Positions 44,293 through 47,920 of a stretch of 47,920 nt of DNA are shown piece after piece. Every line of letters begins with the position of its first letter. The stretch's first letter is position 1. The position numbers were made by a program, and so were the translations under genes. This DNA is from Prolixibacteraceae bacterium (GTDB lineage Bacteria > Bacteroidota > Bacteroidia > Bacteroidales > Prolixibacteraceae). Location: the NCBI GenBank assembly GCA_003457135.1, contig DMSQ01000022.1, forward strand, positions 25,130-73,049, in the 5' to 3' direction. The notes beneath the pieces are model-generated. The model was given only the letters and a program-made list of their open reading frames with translations, ran no database searches and was not told where the DNA came from.

Positions 44293-45620
44293 TCTTCAAT
44301 AGTCTTAATTTCAACTTTAATTTGTTTAATCCGCCGGTTATCAACAGCCTCAATCGAGAAAACGTAATTTTTACAGCTTATAGTATCGTTTTTAAGCGGA
44401 ATCTCACCTTTTAATTCCAGAATAAGTCCGGCAAGGGTGTCAGCTTCTCCTTTCACATCATCAAACACAGAATCGTCGGTACCCGTAACCTTATAAAAAT
44501 CATTCAGCATGGTCTTGCCATCAAACAGAAATTTATTTTCTCCGATTTTGGTGAAGAACTTTTCTTCTTCATCAAATTCATCGGTAATTTCCCCGACAAT
44601 TTCCTCAAGAACATCTTCCAGAGTAACTATACCCGAAGTTCCCCCATATTCATCAACAACAACAGCCATGTGAACTTTGTTTTTTTGAAATTCCTCAAGC
44701 AAATCGTCAATTTTTTTTGTTTCAGGAACATAAAAAGGTGGCCGAATGATGCTTTGCCATCTGAAGTTTGGGCCTTTATGCACATGAGGCAATAAATCTT
44801 TGATGTAAAGTATTCCTTTGATATGATCAAAAGATTCGGAATAAACAGGAATGCGGGAGAAACCGGTCTCGGTAATCAGGTTCATTATTTTGGTGTAGCT
44901 GTCGGTAAATTCTGCTGAAATTACATCAACACGCGAACGCATAATTTCGGCAACGCTTTTACTCCCAAATTTTACGATCCCTTTTAATATGTCTTTATCT
45001 TCTTTTAACTCCGTTTGAGAAGTAAGCTCCAATGCCTGAGATAATTCGTCAACCGAAATATGTTGATTGTAGGCTCCAATTCGATTATTAATAAATGATG
45101 TTGAATAAATAAAAATGGAATTTAACGGTCTAAGAACTTTTATCAGACAGTATAGGGGGAAAGCTATAAACCGGGCAAATTTTACAGCGTGGTGAGCAGT
45201 ATAAACCTTGGGCATTATCTCACCAAAAAGCAGAATAACGAATGTAATAGTAACGACCTGAATAAGAAACCCCCAAAAAGGGACAGCAGAAAAATCGAGC
45301 AGTTTGATGAACGTGAAACTTGACAAAACAACAATGCCAACCTTAATAAAATTGTTGGCTACCAGGATAGTAGCCAACAATTGTTCCGGAGATTCCAGAT
45401 TTTTTCTGATGTAACTATTTTTTTTCGATGATCGTCCTTCCAATTTATGCTTATCTGAAGCGCTCATAGAGAAATAGGCCACTTCTGAAGCGGAAAGCAT
45501 TGCAGAAAAAATGATCAGGATAAATACAATAATCAAGCTAATTCCAATACCAACAGTAAAAGGGTGAAATTGAATATTCCATGAAATTGCACAAAGTGTG
45601 GGTAAAGGATCAGTTTCCAA
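44289..45620 (-). CDS. gldE: Gliding motility-associated protein GldE (CNNM/CBS family)
   Basis: A 443-aa membrane protein with an N-terminal DUF21/CNNM domain of about four membrane helices (30-190), a CBS-domain pair (about 210-330, ending VDEYGGTSGIVTLEDVLEEIVGE shown in part) and a CorC_HlyC domain at the end. The start is TTG at 45620: no ATG lies near, and the resulting N-terminus METDP fits the GldE family. GldE stabilises or works with GldD. gldD follows with ATGA overlap, and ssb lies 20 bp upstream. Confidence 0.93.
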   Translation of the reverse strand: METDPLPTLCAISWNIQFHPFTVGIGISLIIVFILIIFSAMLSASEVAYFSMSASDKHKLEGRSSKKNSYIRKNLESPEQLLATILVANNFIKVGIVVLSSFTFIKLLDFSAVPFWGFLIQVVTITFVILLFGEIMPKVYTAHHAVKFARFIAFPLYCLIKVLRPLNSIFIYSTSFINNRIGAYNQHISVDELSQALELTSQTELKEDKDILKGIVKFGSKSVAEIMRSRVDVISAEFTDSYTKIMNLITETGFSRIPVYSESFDHIKGILYIKDLLPHVHKGPNFRWQSIIRPPFYVPETKKIDDLLEEFQKNKVHMAVVVDEYGGTSGIVTLEDVLEEIVGEITDEFDEEEKFFTKIGENKFLFDGKTMLNDFYKVTGTDDSVFDDVKGEADTLAGLILELKGEIPLKNDTISCKNYVFSIEAVDNRRIKQIKVEIKTIEE

Positions 45621-45639
45621 TTAAATCTTGTTTAAGTTA

Positions 45640-46071
45640 TTAAAATGGCAAATCGTCTTCTTCAGGTTGACTAAAATCGGGTTCATTCAAAACTTGAGAT
45701 TGTTCCGCATTAACTAAAGGTTGACCGGAAATTTCAGCCTGTCCTTCACGTTTGCCAAGTAATTGCATGGTATCGGCATTAATTTCGGTAGTATAGTGTT
45801 TAACGCCATCTTTTTCATACATGTTGGTTCTGAGGCGTCCTTCAATATAAAGTTGGCTGCCTTTTTTGACATACTTTTCGGCTACTTCAGCTAAACCTCT
45901 CCAGGCTACAATATTGTGCCATTCGGTATTACTTACTTTTTCACCTGTTTTTGAAGTGTAATTCTCTGTTGTGGCAAGTGAAAACCGCGCAACTGCTACA
46001 CCTTTGTCGAGATGTCTGACTTCAGGATCACGACCAACGTTACCGACCAATATTACTTTGTTTACTGACAT
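45640..46071 (-). CDS. ssb: Single-stranded DNA-binding protein
   Basis: A 143-aa OB-fold protein (VNKVILVGNVGRDPEVR near 3-19, NTEWHNIVAWRGLAEVAEKY near 48-67) with a disordered middle and the acidic tip DDLPF that docks DNA repair and replication partners. It is the start of the ssb-gldE-gldD run. Confidence 0.97.
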   Translation of the reverse strand: MSVNKVILVGNVGRDPEVRHLDKGVAVARFSLATTENYTSKTGEKVSNTEWHNIVAWRGLAEVAEKYVKKGSQLYIEGRLRTNMYEKDGVKHYTTEINADTMQLLGKREGQAEISGQPLVNAEQSQVLNEPDFSQPEEDDLPF

Positions 46072-46202
46072 ATGGGTATGGATTTAAATGTTTTATAGTA
46101 ATAAATTTACAATAATTTTTGCCCCAAATTTTTATTTTACATCAAAATTTTATGAACTAGCTAAAATTCATGTCGAACACGTCAATTTCAACGATCAAAT
46201 AC

Positions 46203-47258
46203 TCATTTTTTCAGGAACTCATCAATATAAATTTCGAGCAGTTTAGGTACAGCAAAGCTAAGAATATCTTCCTTATTCACCCTAATTAAGTCATCCAACA
46301 TTTCAATTTCTCCAGACATATTAAGCTTAATAAATCTGTAATGAATTTTCTGGTGACTCAGGATGTGAACCTTCCAACTACTGATACTTTCAACAATTAT
46401 ACCTGAACTATTGGTAATCATACCCCATTCACAATTGATCAAAATTTGACCAACATCAGTTTTTTCTGAAGTTTCAATAAACGGAAACTCAAAGAGCCCC
46501 TTCCATATGTCGTTTTTGGTCCGTTGTCGTAACCATGTATATTTATTGTGTACAAAAACTAAATAATTAAAATACCTATCCCGTTGTTTGGTCTTGTTCT
46601 GTTTTACAGGTAAATCACCAATTTTGCCAGAACCGAATGCAAAACAGCCTTCCCGTAATGGGCAATGCTGGCAGTCAGGATTTTTTGGAATACACTGTAA
46701 CGCGCCAAATTCCATTAATGCCTGATTATGCATCCCGGGATTTGTTCCTTTAATCAGTTCCTTCGCCAATTCATAAAACACTTTCTTCCCCGCATTTGTA
46801 TCGATTGGCTCCTGAATTCCGAAAAACCGACTGAGTACCCGATATACATTTCCATCAACAGCAGGATATTCGAGATTAAATGAAATAGAAGCAATAGCAG
46901 CAGCGGTATATTCACCGATTCCTTTCAGTGAGAGAATCGAATTGTAATCATCCGGAAACATTCCATGATGATGCTGGTTTATATATTTAGCTGTAAAAAA
47001 GAGGTTGCGGGCCCTGGAATAATACCCCAAACCTTGCCAAAGTTTCAATACTTGATCTTCTGAGGCATTGGCGAGGTCATTTATCGTCGGAAATTCTTCG
47101 GTAAATCTCAGATAATAAGCTAATCCCTGATCAATACGTGTTTGTTGCAGGATAATCTCTGAAAGCCAGATGAAGTATGGATTACGGGCGTTTCGCCAAG
47201 GTAAATCACGTTTATAAATAGCGTACCAATGATGTATTCGGGAGTTAAAAAAGTCCAT
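46203..47258 (-). CDS. mutY: A/G-specific adenine DNA glycosylase
   Basis: A 351-aa enzyme that removes adenine mispaired with 8-oxoguanine. It has WRNARNPYFIWLSEIILQQTR at the N-terminus (shown in part), the helix-hairpin-helix LKGIGEYTAAAI, the catalytic Asp in AVDGNVYRV, and a 4Fe-4S loop with spacing C-x6-C-x2-C-x5-C (CIPKNPDCQHCPLREGC). A C-terminal NUDIX-like domain recognises 8-oxoG. It lies between ssb and HU, as in other Bacteroidota. Confidence 0.96.
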   Translation of the reverse strand: MDFFNSRIHHWYAIYKRDLPWRNARNPYFIWLSEIILQQTRIDQGLAYYLRFTEEFPTINDLANASEDQVLKLWQGLGYYSRARNLFFTAKYINQHHHGMFPDDYNSILSLKGIGEYTAAAIASISFNLEYPAVDGNVYRVLSRFFGIQEPIDTNAGKKVFYELAKELIKGTNPGMHNQALMEFGALQCIPKNPDCQHCPLREGCFAFGSGKIGDLPVKQNKTKQRDRYFNYLVFVHNKYTWLRQRTKNDIWKGLFEFPFIETSEKTDVGQILINCEWGMITNSSGIIVESISSWKVHILSHQKIHYRFIKLNMSGEIEMLDDLIRVNKEDILSFAVPKLLEIYIDEFLKK

Positions 47259-47337
47259 ATTTCACCTAACTACTTTAAAATCTTTCAAAACTGTAAAAAT
47301 AATCGAATTATAATGTTCCTAATTTTCAAATAATTTT

Positions 47338-47345
47338 TATTTTTG
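47338..47345 (+). promoter_or_regulatory. Candidate -7 box (TATTTTTG) for the HU gene
   Basis: Exact TAnnTTTG match 53 bp before the HU ATG. The -33 element is not clear. Confidence 0.45.
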
Positions 47346-47397
47346 CACACCAATTGTTTCAGTAATATAAATTGTTGATAATTAAATATTTTTAGAG

Positions 47398-47682
47398 ATG
47401 ACAAAAGCAGATATTGTTAACGAAGTAAGTAAGAACACAGGTATTGAGAAAGTGACAGTACAAAAAGCTGTAGAGGCTTTCATGGAAACAGTGAAAGATT
47501 CATTAACCGAAGGTAGAAATGTTTATCTACGTGGATTCGGTAGTTTTATCGTAAAAAGAAGAGCAGAAAAAACTGCGCGTAACATTTCAAGAAATACTAC
47601 CATTATTATTCCGGAGCATTTCATTCCTTCTTTTAAACCAGCTAAAACTTTTGTAGCACAAGTTAAAGACCAAGTAAAATAA
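47398..47682 (+). CDS. HU/IHF-family DNA-binding protein
   Basis: A 94-aa nucleoid protein: helical N-terminus (KADIVNEVSKNTGI), the GFGSFIVKRRAEKTARN segment near 51-67, then the DNA-bending arm and a C-terminal helix (FKPAKTFVAQVKD). It bends and compacts DNA as a dimer. A 30-aa basic ORF follows after 6 bp and is probably co-transcribed. Confidence 0.95.
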   Translation: MTKADIVNEVSKNTGIEKVTVQKAVEAFMETVKDSLTEGRNVYLRGFGSFIVKRRAEKTARNISRNTTIIIPEHFIPSFKPAKTFVAQVKDQVK

Positions 47683-47688
47683 TTTATT

Positions 47689-47781
47689 ATGCCAAGCGGA
47701 AAAAAAAGGAAAAGACATAAGATGGCTACGCACAAGCGTAAGAAGAGACTAAGAAAAAACAGACATAAAAAGAAAAAATAG
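47689..47781 (+). CDS. 30-aa basic protein, AURKAIP1/COX24 (bS22/mS38)-like
   Basis: A 30-codon ORF, MPSGKKRKRHKMATHKRKKR followed by LRKNRHKKKK, in which 21 residues are Lys, Arg or His. It matches the pattern of small Bacteroidota proteins annotated as AURKAIP1/COX24-domain proteins, related to mitochondrial mS38 and mycobacterial bS22, which sit in the small ribosomal subunit. It lies 6 bp after the HU stop and before a strong terminator. Assignment rests on the KRxKMxxHKRKKRxRxxR pattern as I remember it; the ribosomal role in this phylum is inference. Confidence 0.75.
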   Translation: MPSGKKRKRHKMATHKRKKRLRKNRHKKKK

Positions 47782-47821
47782 TCTTTCTTTAGTAAGCATT
47801 AGCTTTTAAAGTACTTATTAC

Positions 47822-47867
47822 GATTAAACCTAAAGCACTTATTGCGCTTTAGGTTTAATCTGTTTTT
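47822..47867 (+). terminator. Strong terminator after the HU operon
   Basis: A perfect 15-bp stem (47822-47836 with 47846-47860, GATTAAACCTAAAGC and its complement), 9-nt loop, then TGTTTTT. The stem is also AT-rich enough to serve both strands, but only the plus strand has a gene to end. Confidence 0.9.
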
Positions 47868-47903
47868 AAGTCTGGTAGTTTAATTTGAAAAACAAAAAAC
47901 GTA

Positions 47904-47920
47904 GTGAGTAGCGATTTAAT
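47904..47920 (+). CDS. Probable start of RNase G/E gene (3' partial)
   Basis: The last 17 bases read GTG AGT AGC GAT TTA AT, giving Met-Ser-Ser-Asp-Leu-. Bacteroidota RNase G/E proteins start in this way (MSSDLxIDV-type) and the gene commonly follows HU. The frame is closed by TGA at 47886-47888. With five codons visible this is a positional guess. Confidence 0.35.

Overview
The window reads as chromosome of a Bacteroidota bacterium, most likely class Bacteroidia and plausibly the Marinilabiliales/Prolixibacteraceae area (the rank below phylum is inference). The evidence is a type IX secretion and gliding gene set (porU, porV, gldJ, gldD, gldE), the phylum's promoter box TAnnTTTG ahead of several genes, several phylum-typical families (DUF2723/GT117, DUF3098, DUF1080, GH3 fused to a serine hydrolase), and weak or absent Shine-Dalgarno sequences. 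No IS element, prophage, CRISPR array or rRNA operon was seen.

Layout. 1-4454 (+): a terpenoid-type locus with a DUF116 + polyprenyl diphosphate synthase fusion (cut by the window edge), a 311-aa prenyltransferase-repeat protein and a 605-aa squalene-hopene-cyclase-like class II terpene cyclase. 4479-6394 (-): lemA and two TPM-domain proteins. 6629-12847 (-): porU, then porV-ispF-CoA-binding protein-thioredoxin-like protein. 13073-15886 (+): gldJ and murF. 15892-18890: trxA and cca from divergent promoters, then a secreted endonuclease/phosphatase-fold protein. 18989-23693: a beta-helix lipoprotein and a GH3/serine hydrolase. 23937-25061: a small HTH protein and a DUF1080 protein. 25159-25796: a PIN-domain toxin-antitoxin pair. 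25928-28915: a DUF2723 membrane glycosyltransferase. 28954-33249 (-): a molybdenum hydroxylase operon (xdhC-like, mocA-like, 2Fe-2S subunit, Tat-exported Mo subunit). 33340-34501 (-): a DUF3098 protein, an ECF sigma factor and a candidate membrane regulator. 34620-38516: a small membrane protein, an NAD(P)-binding protein, a GH140-type hydrolase and a TIM-barrel isomerase. 38546-43024: phoH, folC, tRNA-Val and zwf. 43087-47258 (-): mutY, ssb, gldE, gldD and a phosphopantetheinyl transferase. 47398-47920 (+): HU, a 30-aa ribosomal-protein-like ORF, a strong terminator and probably the first codons of RNase G/E.

How the genes work together. PorU (sortase), PorV (outer membrane shuttle) and GldJ (FGE-like lipoprotein) belong to one export and gliding machine; gldE-gldD add further parts from the ssb/mutY/HU neighbourhood. 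IspF makes isoprenoid precursors, and the terpenoid locus would consume them. mocA-like and xdhC-like proteins mature the molybdenum enzyme encoded beside them. The most promising candidate for undescribed biology is the terpenoid locus: a redox-type DUF116 domain fused to a prenyl synthase and followed by two alpha/alpha-barrel proteins, only one of which keeps the class II DxDD acid motif. Also notable are the 30-aa bS22/mS38-like ORF and three small heptamer-repeat arrays around the first locus.
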